Assembly (NCBI RefSeq): GCF_009709555.1
Contig: NZ_WJBG01000121.1
Coordinates: forward strand, 1 to 64,000
Length of the DNA: 64,000 nucleotides
Direction: 5' to 3'
Origin: Streptomyces blattellae
Lineage (GTDB): Bacteria > Actinomycetota > Actinomycetes > Streptomycetales > Streptomycetaceae
Every line of letters starts with the position of its first letter. Position 1 is the stretch's first letter. Shown here one piece after another: positions 8,330 to 16,217 of this stretch. The translations under genes and the position numbers were made by a program. Under the pieces are notes generated by a model, which was given only the letters and a program-made list of their open reading frames with translations, was not told the DNA's origin and searched no databases.

Positions 8330-8450
8330 AGACGAACCGGCTCGACATCTCCGGCGCGTCCTGATCCACCCCGCCGTACCCCCTGTCGCCCGCCGACCAG
8401 GGGGTACGGCACCATGGGCGGCCCAGACGCACGTACGACCGAAGGGCCCC

Positions 8451-9101
8451 ATGACCACGGCACCGAAGCCCGACATCCTCGCCGCGTTCGAGGCGGCCAA
8501 GGGGTTCATGCCCATGAACGAGGGCCTGGCCCTGTACGCGGCGGCGGTGGGGGCCGCGCGGCTCGGCCTGCCTCTCCTTGAGGTCGGGACGTACTGCGGG
8601 CGCTCCACGATCCTGCTCGCCGACGCGGCCCGCGCAGCGGGCGTGACCGCGCTCACCGTCGACCACCACCGGGGCAGCGAGGAGCAGCAGCCCGGCTGGG
8701 ACTACCACGACCCGGAGACGGTCGACCCCGAACTGGGTGTGATGGACACGCTGCCGGCCTTCCGCCGGACCCTGCACCGCGCCCGGCTGGAGGAGCACGT
8801 GGTCGCCCTGGTCGGCCGTTCCCCGCAGATCGCGAAGGTCTGGAACTCCCCCCTCGGCCTCGTCTTCATCGACGGCGGCCACACCGACGAGCACGCGGGC
8901 GCCGACTACGAGGGCTGGGCCCCCCATGTGGCCGTCGGCGGCCTGCTCCTCATCCACGACGTCTTCCCGGAGCCGGCGGACGAGTTCACCGGCCAGGCCC
9001 CGTACCGCGTCCACCTCCGGGCGCTCGCGTCCGGCGCCTTCACGGAGGAATCGGTGACCGACTCACTGCGCGTGCTGCGGCGAACGGGCGCAGGGATCTG
9101 A
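8451..9101 (+). CDS. class I SAM-dependent methyltransferase
   Basis: Protein of 216 residues with a Rossmann-type methyltransferase core: motif I is LPLLEVGTYCGRSTILLADAA, an acidic residue ends the next strand (LTVDHHRGSEEQ), and the LVFIDGGHTDEHAGADYEGW motif with the downstream GGLLLIHDVF resembles the CmcI / methyltransferase-24 group. The in-frame region upstream of 8451 is repeat DNA, and GAAGGG lies a few bases before this ATG, which fixes the start. The substrate is unknown. The amidase gene follows after 41 bp. Confidence 0.82.
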   Translation: MTTAPKPDILAAFEAAKGFMPMNEGLALYAAAVGAARLGLPLLEVGTYCGRSTILLADAARAAGVTALTVDHHRGSEEQQPGWDYHDPETVDPELGVMDTLPAFRRTLHRARLEEHVVALVGRSPQIAKVWNSPLGLVFIDGGHTDEHAGADYEGWAPHVAVGGLLLIHDVFPEPADEFTGQAPYRVHLRALASGAFTEESVTDSLRVLRRTGAGI

Positions 9102-9142
9102 GGGCCCGGTAAGAGTCGCTGACGCTGGATAGGGTTGCTGAC

Positions 9143-10102
9143 GTGTCGTACGCAGGCCCTGACTTCGAACCGCCCCGCCCCCGCCGCTCCCGCCGCGGGC
9201 CCTTGACCGTCGCCGTCGCCGCGCTCGTGCCGGGCGCGCTGCTGGGGTGGCTGGTGTATGAGGCGGTGGGCGGATCGGACGGCGGCGCGGACCGGCCGAC
9301 GGGGGCGTCCTCGGAATCGGGCGGCCTCTTCGCGCCCGCCGATGGCTCCGCCGCCGACGACGAGAAGCAGAACTCGGCCCCCACCACGGGCTCCACCACC
9401 GGCTCCGCCTCCGCGCCCGCCACCTCCGGTCCCCTCAAGGGCAAGGTCGTCGTCATCGACCCGGGCCACAACCCCGGCAACTTCCAGCACACGTCCGAGA
9501 TCAACCGCAAGGTGGATATCGGGACGAGCATGAAGGAGTGCGACACTACGGGCACTTCCACCAACACCGGTTACCCGGAAGCCGAGTTCACGCTCGACGT
9601 GGCCCACCGCATGCGCACGGTGCTGGAAGCACAGGGCGCCACGGTGAAGTTGACCCAGGACGGCGACCGGCCCTTCGGCCCCTGCATCGACGAACGCGCC
9701 CGCATCGGCAACGACGCCCGCGCCGACGCCGTCGTCTCCCTCCACGCGGACGGCTCCGGGACCGGCAACCGCGGCTTTCATGTGATCCTGCCGGGCGCGG
9801 TGGACGCCGGCGCCGCCGACACCCGCCCCATCGTCGCCCCCTCGCGCGATCTCGGCGAACGCATCGTGGGCGACTTCGTACGCTTCACGGGCAGCGCGCC
9901 CTCCAACTACATCGGCGACGGCACCGGACTCGTCACGCGTAAGGACCTCGGCGGTCTCAATCTGTCAACGGTTCCCAAGGTGTTCATCGAATGCGGCAAC
10001 ATGCGCGACAGCAAGGACGCGGCGCGGTTGACAAGCGGCGCATGGCGGCAGAAGGCGGCGCAAGGGATCTCTGAGGGAATCATGAGTTTTCTGCGGGGGT
10101 AG
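9143..10102 (+). CDS. N-acetylmuramoyl-L-alanine amidase (Amidase_3), membrane-anchored
   Basis: Cell-wall hydrolase predicted to cleave the amide bond between muramic acid and the peptide stem. An N-terminal membrane anchor (about 20-45) is followed by a Ser/Thr/Ala/Gly-rich linker and then the catalytic domain from about residue 97: VVVIDPGHNPGNF supplies the first zinc His, YPEAEFTLDVAHRMRTVLEAQG the Glu, DAVVSLHADGSG the second His and VFIECGNMRDSKDAARL the catalytic Glu motif. All metal-site residues of the AmiC/CwlM class are therefore visible. It starts at GTG 9143. Located outside the membrane; regulation not evident. Confidence 0.9.
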   Translation: MSYAGPDFEPPRPRRSRRGPLTVAVAALVPGALLGWLVYEAVGGSDGGADRPTGASSESGGLFAPADGSAADDEKQNSAPTTGSTTGSASAPATSGPLKGKVVVIDPGHNPGNFQHTSEINRKVDIGTSMKECDTTGTSTNTGYPEAEFTLDVAHRMRTVLEAQGATVKLTQDGDRPFGPCIDERARIGNDARADAVVSLHADGSGTGNRGFHVILPGAVDAGAADTRPIVAPSRDLGERIVGDFVRFTGSAPSNYIGDGTGLVTRKDLGGLNLSTVPKVFIECGNMRDSKDAARLTSGAWRQKAAQGISEGIMSFLRG

Positions 10103-10260
10103 TGCTCAGGGGGTTGCTCCCTGCGGACACCCCGGCCGGGCGGACGATAGTGTCGTCCGTACGATGAGGGGCCATCCCCGCGCTTCACACCGGGGCCTTT
10201 TGGCGACATGGTGACAGCGACGCCTCTACCCACGACGAGACGACCTACGAAGGACCTGAA

Positions 10261-11088
10261 GTGAATATCCGTTCCCTCACTAGAGGCGACGGCGTGGTGA
10301 TCGGAGCAGCGGTGTTGCTGTTCATCGCGTCGTTCCTCGCCACTTACGGCGGCGAAGGCAGCGACATCCCCAACGCCTGGGACAACCTCGGCATGCTGAT
10401 GAGCATGTACGTCGGCGGCATCGCCGGCGCGGTCCTGATCGTCGTCGCCCGCGCGCTGCCGCAGCCCCGGAAAGTCGTCGGGCTGGAGCTGGGCCAGGTC
10501 GGCGTCGCACTGACGGTCTTCGCCGCATGGACCGCGTTCTGGACGATCATCGACCCGGTGGGGTCGATCAACACCGACGGGGCCGACGTCGAACTGGGCT
10601 CCGGCCTCATCCTCGGCCTGATCGCCGCCCTCCTCCTCGCCGCCGGCGCCATCGCCGGTCCGCTGGTCCCCGCCCTCCAGGCCGCCCTCCTCCCGGCTCC
10701 CCGCCCCGCCGCCCCCCAGCCCTACGGCGCCCAGCCCCCCGGCGGCTACGGCTACCCGGGCGCTGGCGCCCCGCAGCCGGGTCAGGTGGGCCAGGCGGGA
10801 CAGCCCGGCCAGCCCTACGGCGGTCAGCCGCAGCCGGGGCAGCCGTACGGCGCCCAGCAGCCGCAGGCCTCCCAGCCCCAGCCGGCCGGGGACTTCTCGC
10901 CGTTCTGGTTCGCCGTGCCCGTGCCGCGCCCGCTGTTCGCGGAGGACGGTTCGCAGACGCCGATCGCCGAACTCGCGCCGGGGACCTGGTACCTGGCCGT
11001 CGAGCAGCGCGGTCCGGGTCTTGTCGCGCAGACGCAGGACGGCCGTCGGGGCGTGCTGCAGGACACCTCGGGTATTCAGCGCGGCTGA
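10261..11088 (+). CDS. DUF5336-like integral membrane protein with Pro/Gly/Gln tail
   Basis: Protein of 275 residues with four predicted transmembrane helices in the first ~140 (VVIGAAVLLFIASFLATYG, MYVGGIAGAVLIVVARAL, ALTVFAAWTAFWTII, LILGLIAALLLAAGAIAG). A low-complexity tail of PGQPYGGQPQ repeats (about 140-205) and a short conserved-looking C-terminal block (FWFAVPVPRPLFAEDGSQTP, then WYLAVEQRGPGLVAQTQDGR) follow. This layout matches actinobacterial DUF5336-type proteins; function unknown. The start is GTG 10261. A strong terminator follows. Confidence 0.82.
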   Translation: MNIRSLTRGDGVVIGAAVLLFIASFLATYGGEGSDIPNAWDNLGMLMSMYVGGIAGAVLIVVARALPQPRKVVGLELGQVGVALTVFAAWTAFWTIIDPVGSINTDGADVELGSGLILGLIAALLLAAGAIAGPLVPALQAALLPAPRPAAPQPYGAQPPGGYGYPGAGAPQPGQVGQAGQPGQPYGGQPQPGQPYGAQQPQASQPQPAGDFSPFWFAVPVPRPLFAEDGSQTPIAELAPGTWYLAVEQRGPGLVAQTQDGRRGVLQDTSGIQRG

Positions 11089-11102
11089 CCCCGCAAGCAG
11101 TC

Positions 11103-11146
11103 GTACGACGGCCCCTCGCCCTTCCCGGTGAGGGGCCGTTGTCGTA
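11103..11146 (+). terminator. terminator hairpin
   Basis: GTACGACGGCCCCTC pairs with GAGGGGCCGTTGTCGTAC (one bulged region) around a CCCTTCCCGGT loop, 15 bp after the stop of the membrane protein gene. Confidence 0.75.
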
Positions 11147-11167
11147 CAGTCGCAGCCCGGAAGCAGT

Positions 11168-11182
11168 CTGACGGTCCGTCAG
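11168..11182. promoter_or_regulatory. perfect palindrome, candidate TetR-type operator
   Basis: CTGACGGTCCGTCAG is a perfect inverted repeat (7 bp arms, 1 bp centre) ending 11 bp before the start codon of the F420-type oxidoreductase and overlapping the expected promoter and leader. The same sequence with one change lies before the P450 gene at 32916-32930. Confidence 0.65.
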
Positions 11183-11193
11183 AAGGGGCGCGC

Positions 11194-12228
11194 ATGCGGC
11201 TCGGACTCGCACTCGGCTACTGGGGCCGCGGCCCCTCCCCCGACCATGTGCCGCTCGCCCAGGAGGCCGAGCGGCTCGGCTACGACTCCGTGTGGACGGC
11301 GGAGTCCTGGGGGTCGGACGCCTTCACGCCGCTCACCTGGATCGCCGCGCACACGTCGACGATCAAGCTGGGTACGGCCGTCGCGCAGATGGCGGCGCGG
11401 TCGCCCACCACCACCGCCATGCACGCGCTCACCCTCGACCATCTCTCCGGCGGGCGGATGATGCTCGGGCTCGGGCTGTCCGGGCCGCAGGTGGTGGAGG
11501 GCTGGTACGGCCGTCCGTTCCCGAAGTCGCCGCTGACCGCGACCCGGGAGTACGTCGACGTCGTACGGCAGGTCATGCGCCGCGAGGCACCCGTCGCGCT
11601 CGACGGGCGCTTCCACTCCCATCCCTACCGCGGCGCCGACGGCACGGGGCTCGGCAAACCCCTCAAGCCCATCACCCATCCCCTGCGCCCGGAACTCCCC
11701 GTCCTGCTGGGCGCGGAAGGGCCGAAGAACGTCGCGCAGACGATCCGGATCGCCGACGGCTGGCTGCCGCTGTACTGGTCGCCGACCCGCCCCGAGGTGT
11801 ACGCGGAGTCGCTGGCCGACCTGCCCGATGCCCGCGAGGGATCGAGCACATGCCACTTCCACGTCGCCCCCATGGCCCGGGTCCACGTCTGTGACGACCT
11901 CGCCGAAGGGCTCCTCCCCGTCAAGACGATGCTCGGCTTCTACATCGGCGGCATGGGCCACGCCTCCCGCAACTTCCACGCCGACCTGATGGCGCGGATG
12001 GGGTACGAGGAGGAGGCGCGGCGGATTCAGCGGCTGTTCCTTGAGGGGCGGCGGGAGGAGGCCGTACTCGCCGTCCCCGACGCCTTCGCCGACGAGATCT
12101 CCCTGGTCGGGCCGCGTGAACGGATCGCCGAGCGGCTGGAGTTGTGGCGGAAGGGGCCGGTGACGGACTTGTTGGCGCTGGCTCCGGACCGGCGGTCCTT
12201 GCGGGCGCTGGCCGAGCTGAACTCGTAG
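11194..12228 (+). CDS. LLM-class F420-dependent oxidoreductase
   Basis: Luciferase-like (TIM-barrel) oxidoreductase of 344 residues, probably using coenzyme F420. Family features are the N-terminal strand LGLALGYWGRG, LAQEAERLGYDSVWTAESWGSDAF, the strand TIKLGTAVAQMAARSPTTTAM, and DHLSGGRMMLGLGLSGPQVVEGWYG, the usual flavin/F420 phosphate-binding region. The length and the FYIGGMGHASRNFH segment agree with the TIGR03559-like F420 group common in actinomycetes, where several members belong to lipid or steroid pathways. AGAAGGGG before ATG 11194 gives the start. A palindromic operator-like site sits directly upstream and is shared with the P450 gene. Confidence 0.9.
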   Translation: MRLGLALGYWGRGPSPDHVPLAQEAERLGYDSVWTAESWGSDAFTPLTWIAAHTSTIKLGTAVAQMAARSPTTTAMHALTLDHLSGGRMMLGLGLSGPQVVEGWYGRPFPKSPLTATREYVDVVRQVMRREAPVALDGRFHSHPYRGADGTGLGKPLKPITHPLRPELPVLLGAEGPKNVAQTIRIADGWLPLYWSPTRPEVYAESLADLPDAREGSSTCHFHVAPMARVHVCDDLAEGLLPVKTMLGFYIGGMGHASRNFHADLMARMGYEEEARRIQRLFLEGRREEAVLAVPDAFADEISLVGPRERIAERLELWRKGPVTDLLALAPDRRSLRALAELNS

Positions 12229-12270
12229 GCCGCCTGGTTTGATTCAGAGTTCAAGGGCAATCTGCATGGT

Positions 12271-12558
12271 ATGTCTCCTAGCCGTGGCTCCAATCAGGCC
12301 GCGACGGTCATCGCGATCGTCGCGAACACCATGGCCGGCATCCTCGGGCTATGGATCCTGATGTACCTGCTGGACGCGAACCGCGCGAACGACCTGGTGC
12401 AGTTCGTCCATGACACGGCCCGCTGGCTCGCCGGCTGGTCGCACGATCTGTTCACCTTCGACGAGGAATGGGCGCGGGTCGTCTGCGGATACGGCCTCGC
12501 GGCGATCGTGTACCTCTTCGTGGGCCACGCCATCGCCGGCCGGATCGGACGGCACTGA
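12271..12558 (+). CDS. small two-helix membrane protein
   Basis: Protein of 95 residues with two hydrophobic helices (VIAIVANTMAGILGLWILMYLL and VCGYGLAAIVYLFVGHAIA) separated by an amphipathic region with aromatic residues (FVHDTARWLAGWSHDLFTFDEEW). It resembles small Streptomyces hypothetical membrane proteins; function unknown. It starts at ATG 12271, with AAGGG about 15 bp upstream and a second ATG one codon-length away in another frame. It stands alone. Confidence 0.75.
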   Translation: MSPSRGSNQAATVIAIVANTMAGILGLWILMYLLDANRANDLVQFVHDTARWLAGWSHDLFTFDEEWARVVCGYGLAAIVYLFVGHAIAGRIGRH

Positions 12559-12614
12559 GCGGACGGGCCTTGAGCGGGTCCCGCGAAGCCCGGTGGAGTT
12601 CGGCGGCGCCACGA

Positions 12615-12718
12615 AGGGGCGCGGGGCTGTGTCGATGTGCGGCTACCGCCGCGACGGGGGTCCCCCCGCGCGAGGTTGTCCGAGCGTGGGGGAGTGACCA
12701 GCCACTACGGGCCCGCAG
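12615..12718 (+). repeat. ~70 bp interspersed repeat, copy 1, split by a second repeat
   Basis: AGGGGCGCGGGGCTGTGTCG..GTGCGGCTACCGCCGCG is followed after a 40 bp insertion by GACCAGCCACTACGGGCCCGCAG. Copies 2-4 lie at 24799-24869, 29076-29145 and 52536-52604 and are uninterrupted. Confidence 0.85.
12654..12694 (+). repeat. ~40 bp palindromic repeat element, copy 1
   Basis: GGGGGTCCCCCCGCGCGAG at one end and GAGCGTGGGGGAG at the other. It matches the elements at 21378-21417 (opposite strand) and 43401-43440. It sits inside the larger repeat at 12615-12718. Confidence 0.85.
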
Positions 12719-12744
12719 ACGAAGCACCGCAGTTCCAGCGGAGC

Positions 12745-13815
12745 TCAGCCGCAGCAGTCGGGGTCCAGCCCCCTCGGCAGGCGGTCCCCGCCGAACACCG
12801 CGCAGGTGGCCTCGTGGCCGCCGAGCGCGGCGACCGCGAGGAGGAGGGAGCCGGCAGTCCAGGCGGTCAGCTCCCGGGGCCAGACGGCGCGGTCCTCGAA
12901 CACGTAGCCCGTCCAGTACAGGCCGGTCTCCGGATCCCGCAGGTGCTGGATCGACTGCAGGATGTCCAGCGCGTGGTCGGACTCGCCCATCGCCCAGAGC
13001 GTCAGGGCGAGTTCGGCCGACTCCCCGCCCGTCACCCACGGGTTGGGGACGACGCAGCGCACCCCGAGACCCGGTACGACGAAGCGGTCCCAGTCCGCCT
13101 CGATCCGGGACTTGGCCTCCGCACCGGTCACCGCGCCGCCCAGCACCGGGTAGTACCAGTCCATCGAGTAGCGGTCCTTGTCGAGGAACCGCTCGGGATG
13201 GAGCCGTATCGCATGCCGCAGCGCGCCGACCGCCAACTCCCAGTCCGGCTGCGGCTCCTCACGCTGGTCGGCGATCGCCAGGGCACAGCGCAGGGCGTGA
13301 TGGATCGACGAACTCCCGGTCAGCAGCGCGTCGTTCACGCCGGTGCCGTCGTCCTCGCGCTTCCAGCCGATCTGCCCGCCCGGCTGCTGGAGGCGGAGCA
13401 CGAACTCGATCGCCGCGTGGACGACGGGCCACATGCGGTCCAGGAACGTGTCGTCGCCGGTCGCCAGGTAGTGGTGCCAGACGCCTACGGCCGTATAGGC
13501 GACGAAGTTGGTCTCGCGGCCCCGGTCGGTGGCCGCGCCGGGATCGCCGTCGTGGTAGGCCGCGTACCACGAGCCGTCCTCGTTCTGATGGGTCGCCAGC
13601 CACAGGTACGCCCGCTCGGCGGCCTCGTGTTCACCCGCCGCGTCCAGGCCCATCGCCGCCTCGACGTGGTCCCACGGGTCGAGGTGATGCCCCCGGAACC
13701 ACGGGATCGCGCCGTCCTCCCGCTGCACGGCGAGGATGCCGGCGACGGTCGCGGCGGCCTCCTCCGCGGTGAGGACCCCGGGCAGGACGAGGTGTTCTGT
13801 CCGGGGGGTGGTCAC
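12745..13815 (-). CDS. alpha/alpha-barrel protein (prenyltransferase-like), glycan cluster
   Basis: Protein of 356 residues with a repeated helical-hairpin pattern (AATVAGILAVQREDGAIPWF, AYLWLATHQNEDGSWYAAYHDG, ALDILQSIQHLRDPETGLYWTG), the (alpha/alpha)6 barrel seen in glucoamylase- and prenyltransferase-like proteins. The many Trp and acidic residues (WDHVEAAMGLD, WKREDDGTGVND) fit a carbohydrate-active fold rather than a terpene cyclase; database labels often read prenyltransferase. It is last in a three-gene operon and starts at a GTG overlapping the methyltransferase stop by 4 bp (GTGA). No signal peptide is seen. It ends DPDCCG, with adjacent cysteines. Confidence 0.8.
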   Translation of the reverse strand: MTTPRTEHLVLPGVLTAEEAAATVAGILAVQREDGAIPWFRGHHLDPWDHVEAAMGLDAAGEHEAAERAYLWLATHQNEDGSWYAAYHDGDPGAATDRGRETNFVAYTAVGVWHHYLATGDDTFLDRMWPVVHAAIEFVLRLQQPGGQIGWKREDDGTGVNDALLTGSSSIHHALRCALAIADQREEPQPDWELAVGALRHAIRLHPERFLDKDRYSMDWYYPVLGGAVTGAEAKSRIEADWDRFVVPGLGVRCVVPNPWVTGGESAELALTLWAMGESDHALDILQSIQHLRDPETGLYWTGYVFEDRAVWPRELTAWTAGSLLLAVAALGGHEATCAVFGGDRLPRGLDPDCCG

Positions 13816-14561
13816 TTGGCGGCCACCCCGGCTTCGGCCAGACGCGGGAGGTGGGGCTTGGTCGCGTAGACCACGAGACTCTTGCCGATCAGCGGATTGA
13901 GCGCCTGCTCGGCGACCCTCGTCGCCAGGGGCTTCTTCATGATGTCCCAGACCAGCAGCTTGTGGTACGCCCTGACCGGCAGCGCCCTGTCGTTGTCCAC
14001 GCCGAACGCGCACTTGAGCCACCAGTAGGGGCTGTGGAGGGCGTGGGCGTGGTGGCTGCCGTACGGCCTGAGCCCCGCCTCCCTGATCCTCCCGGTCAGT
14101 TCGTCCGCCTTGTAGATGCGGATGTGTCCGCCCTCGACCTCGTGGTAGGCGTCGGACAGGGCCCAGCAGACCTTCTCGGGGCCGTAGCGGGGGACGGTGA
14201 CCGCGATCCGGCCGCCGGGCTTCAGCACGCGCACCATCTCCGCGAGTACGCCCTTGTCGTCCGGGATGTGCTCCATCACCTCGGAGATGATCACGACGTC
14301 GAAGGACTCGTCCGGGAAGGGCAGCGCGAGGGCGTCCCCCTCCACGGCGGTCGCGGTGGCCCCCTCCGGCGCCTCCCCCGCCTCCTTCATCGCGGCGAAC
14401 CACTGCGCGACCTCGCGGATCTCCGCACCGTTCCGGTCGAGCGCCACGACCCGCGCACCCCGCCGATAGCACTCGAACGCGTGCCGGCCGGCCCCGCAGC
14501 CGAGGTCCAGGACACGGTCGCCCGGGGCGAGCGGGAACCGGGAGAAGTCGACGGTCAGCAC
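13812..14561 (-). CDS. class I SAM-dependent methyltransferase
   Basis: Protein of 249 residues with canonical motif I (RVLDLGCGAGRHAFECYRRG), an acidic loop (VVALDRNGAEIREV), a motif II/III region (DALALPFPDESFDVVIISEV) and EHIPDDKGVLAEMVRVLKPGG, the Methyltransf_11 signature. The C-terminal half has aromatic and basic residues (SPYWWLKCAFGVDNDR). The GTG start overlaps the upstream glycosyltransferase by 7 bp, and its stop overlaps the next start, so all three genes are translationally coupled. The substrate is probably a saccharide or a lipid-linked product of the neighbouring glycosyltransferase; this is inferred from context only. Confidence 0.87.
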   Translation of the reverse strand: MLTVDFSRFPLAPGDRVLDLGCGAGRHAFECYRRGARVVALDRNGAEIREVAQWFAAMKEAGEAPEGATATAVEGDALALPFPDESFDVVIISEVMEHIPDDKGVLAEMVRVLKPGGRIAVTVPRYGPEKVCWALSDAYHEVEGGHIRIYKADELTGRIREAGLRPYGSHHAHALHSPYWWLKCAFGVDNDRALPVRAYHKLLVWDIMKKPLATRVAEQALNPLIGKSLVVYATKPHLPRLAEAGVAAK

Positions 14562-15994
14562 GTGGCCCTGCTTTCGGAGTAGACACCGTCAGTGTTCGTT
14601 GCGGCCGCGGAGCGGCCGGGTATCCGGGGCGGCGCGGAGCGGCCGGGTATCCGGGGCGGCGCGGAGCGGCTGGAACCTCCGTGGTCGCCGTCCGCGGATC
14701 GGGCGATGGCCTCGCGGTACCGGGCCACCGTGCCCTCGGCGGCGCGCGCCCAGGTGAAGTGCCGTAGCACGCGCTCACGTCCGGCCCCGCCGAGCCGTGC
14801 CCTCAGCTCCGGGTCGCCCAGCAGCCGGCTCAGCCCCGCCGCCAACGCCCCCGCCTCTCCCGGCGGTACCGCGAGGCACGTCTCGCCGTCGCGCCCGGCG
14901 ACCTCCGGGATCGCACCGCCGGTCGTGGCGAGCAGCGGCGTGCCCGTGGCCATCGCCTCCGCCGCGGGGAGGGAGAAGCCCTCGTACAGGGACGGCACGC
15001 AGGCGACCTGGGCCGAGCGGACCAGGTCGACGAGTTCGGCGTCGGAGATGCCCTTGACGAACTGGACGGCGCCTTCGAGGCCGTAGCGCTCGACGGCCTG
15101 GGCGACCAGCCCCTCCGCGGGGCGCTTGCCCACGACGACGACATGCGCGCCGGGGTGTTCCGTGCGGACCTTCGCCAGGGCCTCGACCAGGAACACCAGG
15201 CCCTTGAGCGGCACGTCCGCGCTGGACGTCGTCACGATCCGCCCCGGCACCTGCCGCACCGCGGAATTCGGCGAGAACAGGTCGGTGTCGGCGCCGATGT
15301 GGACGACGTGGACACGGTCCTCGGGTACGCCGAGATGGTCGACGATCTCCTGGCGTGAGGTGCCGGAGACGGTGAGCACGGACGGCAGGCGGCGCGCGAC
15401 CCGCTTCTGCATGCGGGTGAAGCCGTACCAGCGGCGCTTGGACCACCGCTGCCGCCGGCTGTCGGCGGCGTCCAGCTCCAACTGCCGGTCCACCGTGATC
15501 GGGTGGTGGATGGTGGTGACGAGGGGGGCGCCCACGTCGCCCAACAGACCGTAGCCCAGGGTCTGGTTGTCGTGGACGACGTCGAACTCGCCGCGCCGGG
15601 CGCGGAGATGACGGCGGGCCCGCAGGGAGAAGGTGAGCGGCTCGGGGAAGCCGCCGGTCCACATCGTGGCGACTTCGAGCGCGTCGATCCAGTCGCGGTA
15701 CTCGTCGCGCCGGGGGGTCCGGAAGGGGTCCGGGTGGCGGTAGAGGTCGAGGCTGGGGAGTTCCGTGAGGCTCAGGCCGTCGTAGCCCTCGTCCAGGACC
15801 GGGTACGGCTGCGCGCCGATGACCTCGACCCGGTGGCCGAGGCGGGCGAGTTCGCGGGAGAGGTGCCGTACGTAGACGCCCTGGCCGCCGCAGAACGGGT
15901 TCCCTTTGTAGGTGAGGAGCGCGATACGGAGCGGTCGCCCGCCGTCGGCTGCCGAATCCTCCTCGGACCCCGCCTGACTGGCCTCAGCGGTCAC
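14555..15994 (-). CDS. glycosyltransferase family 4
   Basis: GT-B fold retaining glycosyltransferase of 479 residues. The N-terminal domain begins IALLTYKGNPFCGGQGVYVRHLSREL, with the nucleotide-sugar glycine loop; the C-terminal domain has VVVVGKRPAEG and the EX7E motif (SLYEGFSLPAAEAMATGTP) with TGGAIPEVAG, typical of GT4. It is probably cytoplasmic. The last 35 residues are not part of the fold: they contain RSAPPRIPG twice, encoded by a 27 bp tandem repeat (14611-14664), then RSAAATN. It is first gene of an operon with the methyltransferase and alpha/alpha-barrel protein. A KstR-type site lies 56 bp upstream, shared with the divergent TetR gene. Confidence 0.88.
   Translation of the reverse strand: MTAEASQAGSEEDSAADGGRPLRIALLTYKGNPFCGGQGVYVRHLSRELARLGHRVEVIGAQPYPVLDEGYDGLSLTELPSLDLYRHPDPFRTPRRDEYRDWIDALEVATMWTGGFPEPLTFSLRARRHLRARRGEFDVVHDNQTLGYGLLGDVGAPLVTTIHHPITVDRQLELDAADSRRQRWSKRRWYGFTRMQKRVARRLPSVLTVSGTSRQEIVDHLGVPEDRVHVVHIGADTDLFSPNSAVRQVPGRIVTTSSADVPLKGLVFLVEALAKVRTEHPGAHVVVVGKRPAEGLVAQAVERYGLEGAVQFVKGISDAELVDLVRSAQVACVPSLYEGFSLPAAEAMATGTPLLATTGGAIPEVAGRDGETCLAVPPGEAGALAAGLSRLLGDPELRARLGGAGRERVLRHFTWARAAEGTVARYREAIARSADGDHGGSSRSAPPRIPGRSAPPRIPGRSAAATNTDGVYSESRATC
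14611..14664. repeat. 27 bp tandem duplication inside the glycosyltransferase gene
   Basis: Two identical 27 bp units (14611-14637, 14638-14664) are followed by the first bases of a third. Being a multiple of three, they add RSAPPRIPG twice to the protein C-terminus without breaking the frame. Confidence 0.9.
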
Positions 15995-16049
15995 TCTGGG
16001 CCCCCTCCTCCACAGCGCTGTCCCGCGAGACTACGCCGGGACGCTAATC

Positions 16050-16063
16050 TAGAACAAGTTTCA
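16050..16063. promoter_or_regulatory. KstR-type operator (TNNAACNNGTTNNA)
   Basis: TAGAACAAGTTTCA matches the published mycobacterial KstR consensus TNNAACNNGTTNNA at every fixed position. It lies between the divergent glycosyltransferase (start 15994) and KstR-like TetR (start 16218) genes, where it could mediate autoregulation. Confidence 0.6.
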
Positions 16064-16217
16064 GACTTGATCGTTCAGGAGGCTCTGAATCTACCGGCAG
16101 GTAGGGCCACTGTGAGCGGAGGATCAGGTGATTCACGCCACGGCGGCGCGACCGCGCCGAGCCTGCCATGCTGTCTGATCGCACGCCTTCACGGACTGTC
16201 ACGGAACGGGACGACCC

